Assembly (NCBI RefSeq): GCF_001921215.1
Contig: NZ_MSIF01000002.1
Span: forward strand, 496,001 to 560,000
DNA: 64,000 nucleotides
Reading direction: 5' to 3'
From: Actinophytocola xinjiangensis
GTDB lineage: Bacteria > Actinomycetota > Actinomycetes > Mycobacteriales > Pseudonocardiaceae
Shown here: in pieces, positions 9,471 to 19,443 of the stretch
How the letters are laid out: each line of letters begins with the position of its first letter
Numbering within the stretch: position 1 is the first letter of the stretch
Notes under the pieces: generated by a model
What the model was told of the DNA's origin: nothing
The model's input: only the letters and a program-made list of their open reading frames with translations
Database searches by the model: none
Program-made: the position numbers and the translations under genes

Positions 9471-10268
9471 ATGACCGGTACGTCGCAGGACGCGGTGCGG
9501 GCGTTGGCCGCGCACTACTCCAGGAGTGCGGAGCACTACGAGCGGCGGTGGGCGGGGGTGCTGCACCCGGTGAGCCTCGCTCTGCTGGAGCGGTTGCCGT
9601 TGCGGTCGGCGGGGTCGGTGCTCGATCTGGGGTCGGGGGTGGGGACGTTGTTGCCGGCGTTGCGCCGGCACGCGCCGGACGCGGTGGTCGTGGGGGCGGA
9701 TCGGGCGGTGGGGATGTTGCGGCGGGCGCCCGGCGATTTCCCCCGGGTGGTCGCTGATGGGGCGCGGTTGCCGTTCGGCGGTGGGGTGTTCGATGTGGTG
9801 GTGGCGGCGTTCATGTTGTTCCACCTGCCCGAGCCGGCGGCGGGGGCGCGGGAGGTGTACCGGCTGCTGGCGTCGGGCGGGACGGTCGGGGTCGCGGTCT
9901 GGGGGGCCGATCCGCCGGTGCCGGCGGTCGACGTGTGGACCGAGGAGTTGGACCGGGCAGGCGCGCCGAAGGACACGCTGGTCAGTCGGCACGTCGACGT
10001 CAACACGGTCGACAAGCTGACCGGTGTGCTCGCCGCCGCCGGGTTCGGCGACATCCGGGTCGGGCCGGTGGCGTGGTCGCATCGGCCCGGTGTCGAGGAC
10101 TTCGTCGAGCAGCATCGGACGGTCGGCTCGTCGTCGCGGCGGCTCGCCGGGTTGGACGGGGCGGCCAGGGCGGAGTGCGTCCGGGCGGTGCGGGCACGGC
10201 TGGCGTCGTTTCCGCCGGACGCGTTCGTCGACCGTCGGGAGATCCTGGCGGGCACGGCGCGGGCCTGA
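9471..10268 (+). CDS. Class I SAM-dependent methyltransferase (UbiE/Methyltransf_11 type)
   Basis: The protein has 265 residues from ATG 9471. Motif I (VLDLGSGVG) lies near residue 50, a motif-II acidic loop ([11 protein letters not shown]) follows, and the motif-IV region reads [16 protein letters not shown]. The phrase [17 protein letters not shown] is typical of small-molecule methyltransferases near UbiE. The substrate cannot be told from sequence. The divergent neighbour is 70 bp away, so they probably share a promoter region. Confidence 0.85.
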   Translation: MTGTSQDAVRALAAHYSRSAEHYERRWAGVLHPVSLALLERLPLRSAGSVLDLGSGVGTLLPALRRHAPDAVVVGADRAVGMLRRAPGDFPRVVADGARLPFGGGVFDVVVAAFMLFHLPEPAAGAREVYRLLASGGTVGVAVWGADPPVPAVDVWTEELDRAGAPKDTLVSRHVDVNTVDKLTGVLAAAGFGDIRVGPVAWSHRPGVEDFVEQHRTVGSSSRRLAGLDGAARAECVRAVRARLASFPPDAFVDRREILAGTARA

Positions 10269-10307
10269 CGTACCGGGGAGTGCTTGACGGGCCGGCCCGG
10301 ACCGGCG

Positions 10308-10328
10308 AAGGTGATAAGACCTCACCTT
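10308..10328. promoter_or_regulatory. Inverted repeat upstream of the secreted dipeptidase gene
   Basis: Arms AAGGTGA and TCACCTT are separated by 7 bases and end 15 bases before the start codon at 10344. The position suits an operator or a 5'-leader hairpin. I do not recognise the binding protein. Confidence 0.35.
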
Positions 10329-10343
10329 TACCCGGGAGTAGCA

Positions 10344-12365
10344 ATGGTGCGCAGCCGGTTCGTGGGTCTGGTTCTGGTGGCGATCGTCGCCCTCGTGGCG
10401 GGGAGTACGCCCGCCGCGACAGCGGCCGCGCCCGAGTTGTCCGCCGCCGACGGGGACTGTGTCGCGCTACGCGCACCGTCGGGCAAGTTCGTGGTGCGCA
10501 ACGCGCTCGGCGGCTACCAGGCCACCGGCGGCGACGCCGGCCAGCCCTTCCGGCTCCAGCGGACCGGGGACCAGACCTTCCTGCTCTACGGCACCGGCCA
10601 GGACTTCCTCGGCACCGGGCTCGGTGTCCTCGGGGTGCTGGCCGCGCCGGCCGCCGGGCCGCGCACCGACTGGCGTCTGGTGGCCGACGGGGACGGGGCG
10701 CGGGTCGCCGCGGTCGCCGACGGGCGGGAGGTCGCGGTCGACCCGATCCTGCGCACGCTCGCGCTGCGCTCGTCGGGCACGCGGTTCGCGCTGGTGCCGG
10801 CCACGAACTGCGCGCCCGCCCCGGAGGCGCAGCTCAACATCGAGGGGACCCCGTTGTCCGGCACCACGCCCGACGGCCAGGTGCGTGGGATCGTCGACCT
10901 GCACAACCACCTGACCTCGTTCGAGTTCATCGGCGGGGAGATCCACTGTGGACAGCCGTGGAGCAGGTACGGGATCACCGACGCGTTGACCGACTGTCCC
11001 GACCACGAACCCAACGGCCTCGGCGCGTGGTGGGAGAACATCGCCGGCGGCGGCTACCCCTCCTTCACCCACGACACCACCGGCTGGCCGACGTTCACCG
11101 ACTGGCCCAAGCACAACTCCTGGACCCACGAGGCCTCCTACTACCGCTGGCTGGAGCGCGCCTGGCGCGGCGGCCTGCGTGTCTACACCAACCTGTTCGT
11201 CAACAACGCCGCCCTGTGCGAGATCTACCCGCTCAAGCGCAACGCCTGTGACGACATGTCCTCCGTGCGCCTGCAGTCCCAGCGCATCCGGGAGCTGGAA
11301 CGGTTCATCGACGACCAGAACGGCGGCCCCGGCCGCGGCTGGTTCCGGATCGTGACCGATCCGGCGCAGGCGCGGACGGTGATCGAGCAGGGCAAGCTCG
11401 CGGTGGTGCTCGGGGTGGAGGTGTCCCAGCCGTTCGGCTGCGGGGTCCGCAACGGCACGCCGCTGTGCGACCGGGCCGACATCGACGCGGGGCTCGACGA
11501 ACTGTACGGGCTGGGCGTGCGGCGGATGTTCGTCTGCCACAAGTTCGACAATGCGCTGTGCGGGGTGCGTTTCGACGGCGGCACCGCCGGGGTGGTCGTC
11601 AACGCCGCCAACTTCTACTCCACCGGACGGTTCTGGGAGGCCGAAACCTGCACCGGGCCGGCGCACGACAACACGATCTCGGTGGAGAGCGACATCCTCG
11701 CCGGGCCGCTGGCCGCGCTGCTGCCACCCGGGGTGACGCTGCCGGTGTACCCGAGCGCGCCGCACTGCAACATCAACGGCCTGACCGACCTGGGTCGCTA
11801 CGCGATGGACGGCATGATGTCCAGAGGCATGCTGATCGACATCGACCACATGGGCGTCAAGGCCATGGACCAGGCGCTGGACGTGCTGGAGGCCAGGGAC
11901 TACCCGGGTGTCGTGTCCAGCCACTCGTGGCTGGACCCCAGCTACTACCCGAGGGTGCTCGCGCTCGGCGGTATCGCCGGCCCGTACGGTCACGGCACCA
12001 GCCAGTTCGTCGGTGAGTGGCGCAAGGTCCGCGACGCGGCCGGGCCGAACGCCGACTTCGGCACCGGGGCCGGGTTCGACACCGGCGGGTTCGGTCACCA
12101 GCCGCCACCGCGGGGTGACGCGGCGGCGCATCCGCTGGAGTACCCGTTCCCGACCTTCGACGGCGGGTCCACGGTGGACCGTCAGCGCACCGGGGAGCGG
12201 ACCTACGACCTCAACGTCGACGGCATGGCCCACTACGGTCTGCTGCCCGACTGGCTGGCCGACCTGCGGATCGCGGCCGGGTCCGACGCGGACGCCATCA
12301 TGGACGACCTGACGCGGGGCGCGGAAACGTACCTGCGAACCTGGGAGCGCGCGGAGGCGTTCTGA
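10344..12365 (+). CDS. Secreted amidohydrolase-fold metallopeptidase (membrane dipeptidase/M19-like)
   Basis: The protein has 673 residues from ATG 10344, behind GGGAG. A signal peptide (MVRSRFVGLVLVAIVALVAG, cleavage after PAATAAA) leads to a beta-trefoil-like N-terminal domain of about 130 residues. The amidohydrolase barrel follows: a metal-binding H-x-H at His187/His189 (DLHNHL), then GVEVSQPFGC, VCHKFDN, DIDHMG (His502) and VVSSHSW, the order seen in M19 dipeptidases. It probably hydrolyses dipeptides or a similar amide outside the cell. At 673 residues it is much longer than renal-type dipeptidases (about 400), with an extended insert-rich barrel. The substrate is uncertain. Confidence 0.72.
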   Translation: MVRSRFVGLVLVAIVALVAGSTPAATAAAPELSAADGDCVALRAPSGKFVVRNALGGYQATGGDAGQPFRLQRTGDQTFLLYGTGQDFLGTGLGVLGVLAAPAAGPRTDWRLVADGDGARVAAVADGREVAVDPILRTLALRSSGTRFALVPATNCAPAPEAQLNIEGTPLSGTTPDGQVRGIVDLHNHLTSFEFIGGEIHCGQPWSRYGITDALTDCPDHEPNGLGAWWENIAGGGYPSFTHDTTGWPTFTDWPKHNSWTHEASYYRWLERAWRGGLRVYTNLFVNNAALCEIYPLKRNACDDMSSVRLQSQRIRELERFIDDQNGGPGRGWFRIVTDPAQARTVIEQGKLAVVLGVEVSQPFGCGVRNGTPLCDRADIDAGLDELYGLGVRRMFVCHKFDNALCGVRFDGGTAGVVVNAANFYSTGRFWEAETCTGPAHDNTISVESDILAGPLAALLPPGVTLPVYPSAPHCNINGLTDLGRYAMDGMMSRGMLIDIDHMGVKAMDQALDVLEARDYPGVVSSHSWLDPSYYPRVLALGGIAGPYGHGTSQFVGEWRKVRDAAGPNADFGTGAGFDTGGFGHQPPPRGDAAAHPLEYPFPTFDGGSTVDRQRTGERTYDLNVDGMAHYGLLPDWLADLRIAAGSDADAIMDDLTRGAETYLRTWERAEAF

Positions 12366-12404
12366 TCACCGCAGACATCTGACGAATCTGTGGGCTGGGT
12401 GACG

Positions 12405-12441
12405 GGCTCGGCGCACTGCGTTGCAGTGTGCTGTCAGAGCC
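12405..12441 (+). terminator. Hairpin after the dipeptidase gene
   Basis: An outer stem GGCTC/GAGCC encloses an inner stem CACTGC-GTT-GCAGTG (12414-12428). It lies 40 bp after the stop and before the transporter promoter, so it probably ends the upstream transcript. Confidence 0.5.
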
Positions 12442-12451
12442 AGCGATAACC

Positions 12452-12481
12452 TTGACGGTTAATACATCCGATGTCTAACCT
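12452..12481 (+). promoter_or_regulatory. Promoter and nested palindromic operator ahead of the sugar ABC operon
   Basis: TTGACG at 12452 is a good -35; TAACCT at 12476 is a possible -10. Overlapping them is a nested palindrome at 12457-12480: GGTTA and TAACC flank the exact 11-base palindrome ACATCCGATGT (12464-12474). The layout suggests repression by a regulator competing with RNA polymerase. No LacI or GntR sugar regulator is adjacent. Confidence 0.5.
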
Positions 12482-12604
12482 CCCCGACGTGGCTCGCATC
12501 GTCGCGCTCCGGCTCGCCAGGTTCGAGCCCCACCGCGTCCTACCACCGGTCACCGCCGGGCGATACCGTGCGCCCGTCGCCGGCGTCGACCGAAGGGAGG
12601 CGGG

Positions 12605-14277
<1,673 letters not shown>

Positions 14278-14281
<4 letters not shown>

Positions 14282-15276
14282 CCTCGACGAGGACGCCTGC
14301 GCGGGGGTCGCTCGGCAGCGGGTTCGTGACGGCGGCGAAGGGGCGTCTGCAGCAGCTGCTGGCGTTCGCGAGCCTGATCGTGATCTTCGCGTTCTTCTCC
14401 ATCGCCAGCCCGTACTTCTTCACCTACGACCGGTTCGTGGTGATCCTGTTCTCCACCGTGGTGATCGGGACGCTGGCGATCGGGACCACGTTCGTGATCA
14501 TCACCGGTGGGATCGACCTGTCGATCGGCACCGGGATGGCGTTGTGCGCGGTCATGTCCGGCGTGTTCATCGTCAAGCTGGACCTGCCGCTGGGCATCGG
14601 TCTCGTTGCGACAGTCCTCTTCGGAGGGTTGATGGGACTGGTCAACGGGGTGGCGATCGCGGTACTGAAGATCCCACCGTTCATCGCGACGCTGGCGATG
14701 ATGCTGGTGGCCGAGGGGCTGGCGCTGGTGCTGTCGGACAGCGCGCCGATCTACTTCTCCGACGAGCCCGGCTACACCAAGATCTCCACCGGCAACCTGA
14801 TTCCCGGCGTCGAGCTCCCCAACGCGGTGCTGGTGCTGATCGTGGTGGCGATCATCGCCGGGGTCCTGCTGACCAGGACGGTCCTCGGCCGGTACACGTA
14901 CTCGATCGGCAGCAACGAGGAGGCCACCGCACTGTCGGGCATCGACGTGCGGAAATGGAAGATCATCATCTACGCGTTCGCCGGCCTGTTCATCGGCCTG
15001 GCCGGCATCATGATCTCCGCGAGGCTCGGCTCGGCCCAACCGGCGACCGGCATGGGCTACGAACTGCAGGCGATCGCGGCGGTGGTCATCGGCGGCACGT
15101 CACTGTCGGGCGGCCGGGGCTCGATCGTGGGCACGCTGATCGGCGCGCTGATCATCTCGACGCTGAACAACGGGCTGCAGATCATGTCCATTCCCCAGGA
15201 GTGGCAGAGCGTCATCCTCGGCTGCGTGATCCTCGTGGCCGTCTACACCGACATTCTCCGGAAGAAAGAGGCCTGA
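14278..15276 (+). CDS. Sugar ABC transporter permease (RbsC/XylH family)
   Basis: The protein has 332 residues and starts at ATG 14278, inside the ATPase stop (ATGA). Eight to ten hydrophobic segments are visible. The family motif TGGIDLSIGTGMALC and the cytoplasmic EAA-like stretch (IGSNEEATALSGIDVRKWK) are present, as is GGTSLSGGRGSIVGTLIGAL near the end, all typical of CUT2 permeases. It forms the inner-membrane channel for the sugar, presumably as a homodimer. Confidence 0.93.
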
Positions 15277-15279
15277 TCG

Positions 15280-16257
15280 ATGAAGATGCACAGGGCTGGC
15301 GCGCTGCTGGCCGGCGCTGCCATGGCCGTCTCACTCACCGCCTGCGGCGAGTCCGGCGATGCCGGTGGGGGCGGTGGTGGAGATGGTGAGCAGCCGTACA
15401 TCGCCATCGTGTCCAAGGGCTTCCAGCACCAGTTCTGGCAGGCGGTGAAGAAGGGCGCTGAGGAAGAGGCCGAGAAGCAGGGCGCCAGGGTGACCTTCGT
15501 CGGCCCGCCCACCGAGGCCGACGTCGAGGAGCAGGTCAACATGCTCACCAACGACCTGGCCAAGTCCCCCGACGCGATCGGCTTCGCCGCGCTCGACAGC
15601 CAGGCCGCCGAGCCGCTGCTCCAGCAGGCCAAGAGCCAGGACATCCCGGTGATCGCCTTCGACTCCGGTGTGGACAGTGACGTGCCCCTGACCACGGTGT
15701 CGACCGACAACAAGGCGGCCGCGGCCGAAGCGGCCAAGCGGATGGCCGAGCTGGTCGGCAACAAGGGCAAGGTCGCGATGGTCGTGCACGACCAGACGAG
15801 CCGCTCCGGGATCGACCGCCGGGACGGGTTCACGGAGTGGATGGCGGCCAACGCCCCGGACATCGAGGTACTGGACCCGCAGTACGGTGGCGGGGACCAG
15901 CTGGAGTCGGCCAACATCACGAAGTCGATCATCTCGGCGAATCCCGATCTGGTGGGGATCTACGCGTCCAACGAGGGTTCGGCCATCGGCGTGATCAAGG
16001 GTGTCGAGGAGAGCGGCAAGTCCGGTCTCCAGTTGGTCGGGTTCGACTCCGGCAAGGCCCAGGTCGACGCCATCCGGGACGGGGCGATGGCCGGGGCGGT
16101 GACCCAGGACCCGGTCAACATGGGTCGTGAGTTGGTCATCGCGGCGATGAAGGCCATTGACGGGGAGTCGTTGCCGAAGACGGTCGACACCGGGTTCCGG
16201 TGGTACGACAAGACGAACGTCGATTCCGAGGAGATCGCCGCGGTTCTTTACGAGTAA
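15280..16257 (+). CDS. Sugar-binding lipoprotein of the ABC transporter (periplasmic-binding fold type I)
   Basis: The protein has 325 residues and starts three bases after the permease stop. The lipobox SLTAC (Cys22) predicts a lipid-anchored receptor, followed by a Gly-rich linker. The mature part is a ribose-binding-protein-like fold: YIAIVSKGFQHQFWQAVKKG, then IGFAALDSQAAEPLLQQAK, IPVIAFDSGVDSD, and IYASNEGSAIGVIKG with VGFDSGK. It delivers substrate to the permease. A ribose, allose, xylose or inositol-like ligand is plausible and unproven. Confidence 0.92.
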   Translation: MKMHRAGALLAGAAMAVSLTACGESGDAGGGGGGDGEQPYIAIVSKGFQHQFWQAVKKGAEEEAEKQGARVTFVGPPTEADVEEQVNMLTNDLAKSPDAIGFAALDSQAAEPLLQQAKSQDIPVIAFDSGVDSDVPLTTVSTDNKAAAAEAAKRMAELVGNKGKVAMVVHDQTSRSGIDRRDGFTEWMAANAPDIEVLDPQYGGGDQLESANITKSIISANPDLVGIYASNEGSAIGVIKGVEESGKSGLQLVGFDSGKAQVDAIRDGAMAGAVTQDPVNMGRELVIAAMKAIDGESLPKTVDTGFRWYDKTNVDSEEIAAVLYE

Positions 16258-16265
16258 AGGGTTTT

Positions 16266-16305
16266 CGGGGCGGCCGCGGTGGTTGATCGCGGCCGCTTCT
16301 CCCCG
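16266..16305 (+). terminator. Terminator of the sugar ABC operon
   Basis: The core stem GCGGCCGCG (16270-16278) pairs with CGCGGCCGC (16288-16296) around a 9-base loop, extended by GGGG/CCCC. It starts 9 bases after the stop and ends just before the converging TetR gene. Confidence 0.8.
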
Positions 16306-16311
16306 TTCGGG

Positions 16312-16926
16312 TCACCCGTTGCCTGACGACTGAAGGGCACCGAACCGTTCGCCGGAGACCCGCACCGACTCCGACGCGGACTCGAACGAGTCGCCGGCGC
16401 CCACCAGCAACGACACCAGATGCTCGGCCAGCCCTCCGGCCACGTACCCCCCGTTCTCCAGCATCACCAACCCGTGCACCGATATCCACAGCTGGTGCGC
16501 GCACAACCCCGCGTCAACCTCGCGGAACCGGCCCGCCGTGACGCACCGGGACACGCACTCCACCACCCGCCCCATCGCGTACCGCCCCTCCACGCGCCCC
16601 GCGCCCCGGCCGAACATCACCGCGAACAGGTGCGGGTTGGTCAGGGCCGCGTGCCGGTACACCCGCCCGTAGAGCGCCAGGTCGGCCACCGGGTCCGACG
16701 TTCGCCCGACCTGGGCGAGCATGTCGGCCAGGCGGGCGAAGCCGTCGTGGACGATGGCTCGTACGACGCCGCCCATACTGCCGAAGCGCGTGTACACCGT
16801 GATGGTCGACGAGCCGATCTCCGAGCACAGTCTTCGCGCCGTCAGGGTGTCTCCCTGGGCGAGCAGTCGCGCCGCGACCTCGACCATCTCCGAGCGTGCT
16901 CTGTCCTTCTGATGCCGGGTGCTCAC
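16312..16926 (-). CDS. TetR-family transcriptional regulator
   Basis: The protein has 204 residues from GTG 16926. An N-terminal helix-turn-helix (TLTARRLCSEIGSSTITVYT, about residues 27-46) precedes a helical ligand domain containing LWISVHGLVMLE, the WHG-type C-terminal motif. It probably represses its own promoter and that of the divergent 108-residue gene, with a large inverted repeat between them. A copy of the half-site also lies in the leader of the first SARP gene. The ligand is unknown. Confidence 0.88.
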   Translation of the reverse strand: MSTRHQKDRARSEMVEVAARLLAQGDTLTARRLCSEIGSSTITVYTRFGSMGGVVRAIVHDGFARLADMLAQVGRTSDPVADLALYGRVYRHAALTNPHLFAVMFGRGAGRVEGRYAMGRVVECVSRCVTAGRFREVDAGLCAHQLWISVHGLVMLENGGYVAGGLAEHLVSLLVGAGDSFESASESVRVSGERFGALQSSGNG

Positions 16927-16927
16927 C

Positions 16928-16977
16928 TTGACAGTGTTTCATAACGCCGATATGTTTAATAGCAGAACATCGTTATG
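16928..16977 (+). promoter_or_regulatory. Consensus-like promoter overlapped by a probable TetR operator
   Basis: TTGACA (16928-16933) and TATGTT (16951-16956) are separated by exactly 17 bases. An inverted repeat covers the same DNA: CATAACG (16940-16946) with CGTTATG (16971-16977), and inside it ATGTT (16952-16956) with AACAT (16966-16970). Binding would block polymerase directly. Confidence 0.7.
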
Positions 16978-16993
16978 GAATCCAGGAGGGGTC

Positions 16994-17320
16994 ATGCAGA
17001 ACGAACCGAACCAGGTCAACCACCCCACCTGCTTCCGGCTGGAGACCGGGATCGAGGTCATCGAGCGGTGGGCCGAGACCGCCAGCCAGGCGCGCCGCAA
17101 CGTCGTCTACGAGGCGCTGTTCGCCATGGTCGACCGGTCGCTGTTCAACCGTTACCGGGTCGTGGACGACTACCGCCGGCCCAACGAGTTCTTCGTGATC
17201 GTCAAGGACGACCTCGCGATGAAGATCCGGGTCAACTGCTACGACTCGTTCGGGGTCGTCGGGATCGGGCCCTGCGGCCGGCTCTCCGACCTCCAGTCCG
17301 CCCCCTGGCACGCCGCGTAA
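16994..17320 (+). CDS. Small conserved-looking protein of unknown function (108 aa)
   Basis: ATG 16994 lies behind AGGAGGGG, an excellent ribosome site; the reading frame extends upstream but without one. The protein has 108 residues and no signal peptide or membrane segment. Its middle reads as helix (VIERWAETASQARRNVVYEA) followed by strands (FFVIVKDDLAMKIRVNCYD), ending in GVVGIGPCG. It resembles small proteins I remember near SARP regulators in Pseudonocardiales, but I cannot name the family with certainty. It lies under the strong promoter and TetR-type operator just upstream. Confidence 0.75.
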   Translation: MQNEPNQVNHPTCFRLETGIEVIERWAETASQARRNVVYEALFAMVDRSLFNRYRVVDDYRRPNEFFVIVKDDLAMKIRVNCYDSFGVVGIGPCGRLSDLQSAPWHAA

Positions 17321-17388
17321 CCCCTCTCCGGTCGTGCCCCAGTGCCACTCACGCGCCGTTTTCCCCGCTCAGGCGCATTCCAGGAGAT

Positions 17389-17451
17389 TTGTGATCGCTC
17401 GCGGTCACCGTACTCTGCGTGCAGAGACGTGTAACGGAATGCGCCATAACG
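17389..17451 (+). promoter_or_regulatory. Possible promoter of the first SARP gene with a TetR half-site
   Basis: TTGTGA (17389-17394) and TACTCT (17411-17416) are 16 bases apart. CATAACG recurs at 17445-17451, about 35 bases before the start codon, and is the same heptamer as in the probable TetR operator at 16940. The promoter itself is only a fair match. Confidence 0.4.
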
Positions 17452-17485
17452 GGGACGTGAATACCCACGGCGAAATGAGTAGAGC

Positions 17486-18313
17486 ATGCGTGCTGAAATC
17501 AAGGTACTCGGCGCACTCGAGGTGACGGTCGACGGCAGGTCCGTCGTCCCGTCGGCGAGCAAGCCGCGTCAGCTGCTGGCCATGTTGGCCATCAACGTCG
17601 GTCGGGTCGTCACGAGCACGACGCTGATGGAGGAGCTGTGGGGCACCGGTTCGCCCCGCAGCGCCCCCGGCACGTTGCAGACCTACGTCCTACAGGTCCG
17701 CAAGCTGATCCGCGAGGCGCTACCCGCCGGCCAGCAGAACCTGGCCCGCGAGATCGTCGCGACCCGGCACACCGGGTACGTGCTGCAGATCGACCCCGAT
17801 CACGTCGATCTCGTCCAGTACGGCCGACTGGCCACCGCCGGGCGGATCGCCGGGGCCGCCGGCAGGTACGAGGAGGCCGAACGTCTGCTCTCCGAGGCAC
17901 TCGCCCTGTGGCGTGGGCCGGTCCTGGTGGACGTCCCCGCCGGGCCGCAGCTGGAGATCGAGGTGATGCGGCTGGCCGAGAGCCGGCTGACCGACCTCAC
18001 CCTGCGCGTGGACATCGACCTCTACCTGCGCCGCCACCACCAGCTGCTCGGTGACCTCGCCGCGCTCTGCGCACGCCACCCGTACATGGAGAACTTCATG
18101 GCGCAGTACATGATCGCGCTGTACCGCTCCGGACGGATGGGTCAGGCCCTCCAGGTCTACCGCGACATGTCGGCCAACATCCGTGACCACCTCGGGGTCG
18201 ACCCGTCGCAGCGGCTCCAGCAGCTGCACCGGGCCATCCTGACCGGCGACTCCATCGTCGACGACCCCCGCTTCATGGTGAACACCTGGGCGCCGGACGC
18301 CATCGCCAGCTGA
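17486..18313 (+). CDS. SARP-family transcriptional activator (OmpR-type DNA-binding + BTAD)
   Basis: The protein has 275 residues from ATG 17486. The winged-helix domain (MRAEIKVLGALEVTVDG, SKPRQLLAMLAINVGRVVTS, TLQTYVLQVRKLIREAL, RHTGYVLQI) leads into the bacterial transcriptional activation domain (LSEALALWRGPVLVDVPAGP, HHQLLGDLAALCARHPYMEN, FMAQYMIALYRSGRMGQALQ). This is the compact SARP layout of pathway-specific antibiotic activators such as ActII-ORF4 and RedD. It is clearly paralogous to the SARP at 24705-25508. Targets are probably in the surrounding redox block. Confidence 0.93.
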   Translation: MRAEIKVLGALEVTVDGRSVVPSASKPRQLLAMLAINVGRVVTSTTLMEELWGTGSPRSAPGTLQTYVLQVRKLIREALPAGQQNLAREIVATRHTGYVLQIDPDHVDLVQYGRLATAGRIAGAAGRYEEAERLLSEALALWRGPVLVDVPAGPQLEIEVMRLAESRLTDLTLRVDIDLYLRRHHQLLGDLAALCARHPYMENFMAQYMIALYRSGRMGQALQVYRDMSANIRDHLGVDPSQRLQQLHRAILTGDSIVDDPRFMVNTWAPDAIAS

Positions 18314-18322
18314 CACGCTCAC

Positions 18323-18359
18323 GCGGGGTCATTCGGGAACACCTCCCGAACGACCCCGC
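18323..18359. terminator. Bidirectional terminator between the SARP and AraC-type genes
   Basis: GCGGGGTC-A-TTCGGGA pairs with TCCCGAA-C-GACCCCGC around a 5-base loop, with one A-C mismatch. It sits between two converging stops (18313 and 18374). Confidence 0.85.
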
Positions 18360-18373
18360 CGGGCGCAGAGTGG

Positions 18374-19156
18374 TCAGGCCCCCGGCAGGACGGCCTGGTC
18401 AGTCCTGCCGGCAGCCCGTGTCCTGGTGCGCGCGGCCCACATCGCGACGTCGAGCTGGGCGAGCAGCGCCGGCGGATCGAAGATCCGCCTCGGCCGCAGC
18501 CAGATGTCGATGTCGCGGATCGGGCCACCGGTGGGGGAGACCTCCACCGGGCCGAACGAGGCGACGTAGGGCTGACCGGCGTTCGGCGAGTCGTGGCCGA
18601 CGTCCACCGAGTGCGCCAGCACGTGCCAGCTCCCGGCCGGCACCCCGGTCAGCTCGAACGGACCGGCGCCGGGGAGCACCACGTGGCTCACCGGCTGCCC
18701 CTGGGCGATCCGCCCGGGGAACAGTCCGACCACCACCTGGCCCGGCGCCCCGCCGCGGGACTGCCAGACGTGACCGCGCAGCACGGCGTCGCCGTCGTGC
18801 TCGGGCGCGGCCAGCGGGGCGACCATGCCCCGGCACTGGCGGTACTCGGTCGGCGAGACGCCGACGCTGCCCCGGAAGCGGTAGCTGAACGTGCCGATGC
18901 TGTTGTAGCCGACCAGGTGGCTGATGTCGGCCACCGTCATCGAGGTCGTCAGCAGTAACCGCTTGGCCTCCTGCAGGCGCAGGGCTGACAGGAAACGACC
19001 GGGCGAGATGCCCGTCACCCGGAGGAACATCCGTGAGAAATGGAACTTGCTGAACATCGCCGTGCGGGCCATGTCGTCCATCGTGATCTGTTCGCCCAGA
19101 TTCTCCTGCAATGCGCAAATGACACGCTCGACGGCCTTCTCGATTACATCGCCCAT
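18374..19156 (-). CDS. AraC/XylS-type regulator with N-terminal HTH and C-terminal extra domain
   Basis: About 260 residues from ATG 19156 (MGDVIEKAVERVICALQENL); a GTG start at 19267 would add 37 residues and cannot be excluded. Two helix-turn-helices are clear: ITMDDMARTAMFSKFHFSRM and the AraC signature MTVADISHLVGYNSIGTFSY with FRGSVGVSPTEYR. The DNA-binding half is N-terminal, opposite to AraC itself. It is followed by a roughly 140-residue beta-rich domain of unknown ligand. A TTA leucine codon lies near 18957. It is divergent from the oxidoreductase operon and is a candidate regulator of it. Confidence 0.85.
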   Translation of the reverse strand: MGDVIEKAVERVICALQENLGEQITMDDMARTAMFSKFHFSRMFLRVTGISPGRFLSALRLQEAKRLLLTTSMTVADISHLVGYNSIGTFSYRFRGSVGVSPTEYRQCRGMVAPLAAPEHDGDAVLRGHVWQSRGGAPGQVVVGLFPGRIAQGQPVSHVVLPGAGPFELTGVPAGSWHVLAHSVDVGHDSPNAGQPYVASFGPVEVSPTGGPIRDIDIWLRPRRIFDPPALLAQLDVAMWAARTRTRAAGRTDQAVLPGA

Positions 19157-19443
19157 TATCTGGCACCACTTAGGTAAGGGTTGCTCATGAGTACGATTCG
19201 ATGCCAAGGTAGGCTCGGCCGAAAGCCTTGACAACTGTTCTCCTGATGGGCTCAATTTTCTCACCACCTACGGGTCACCTAGGGGTCAGTAGTAGTGAAG
19301 GTCCACGCAAGAAGTGGCGTAGACCCAGCTCAGAGCCGGTGCTCAGGACGGCAACGATGGAGATGCCCGCCCTCGGAGGCCGTTGCGACAATCGGTATGT
19401 CGAAATCTCTGCCGACTCTCTCGGTGACGTGTTGGAGGTTCGC
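19157..19443. other. Divergent regulatory region between the AraC-type gene and the redox operon
   Basis: No gene is visible in these 287 bases. They contain TTGACA at 19228 on the plus strand without a convincing -10. Repeated GGTCACC/GGTCAG-like words lie around 19260-19290. The region is AT-richer than its surroundings. Confidence 0.4.

Noticed and set aside
5048-9757. A 1569-codon open frame on the plus strand spanning parC and the minus-strand genes
   Set aside because: It runs antisense to the RCC1 and glycosidase-like genes and out of frame over parC. Its composition is Gly/Arg/Val/Ala-rich low complexity, which is typical of the shadow frame in high-GC DNA.
19261-19290. Repeated TCACC/GGTCA words considered as SARP heptamer sites
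   Set aside because: Spacings (14 and 11 bp) are irregular and copies differ too much to claim.
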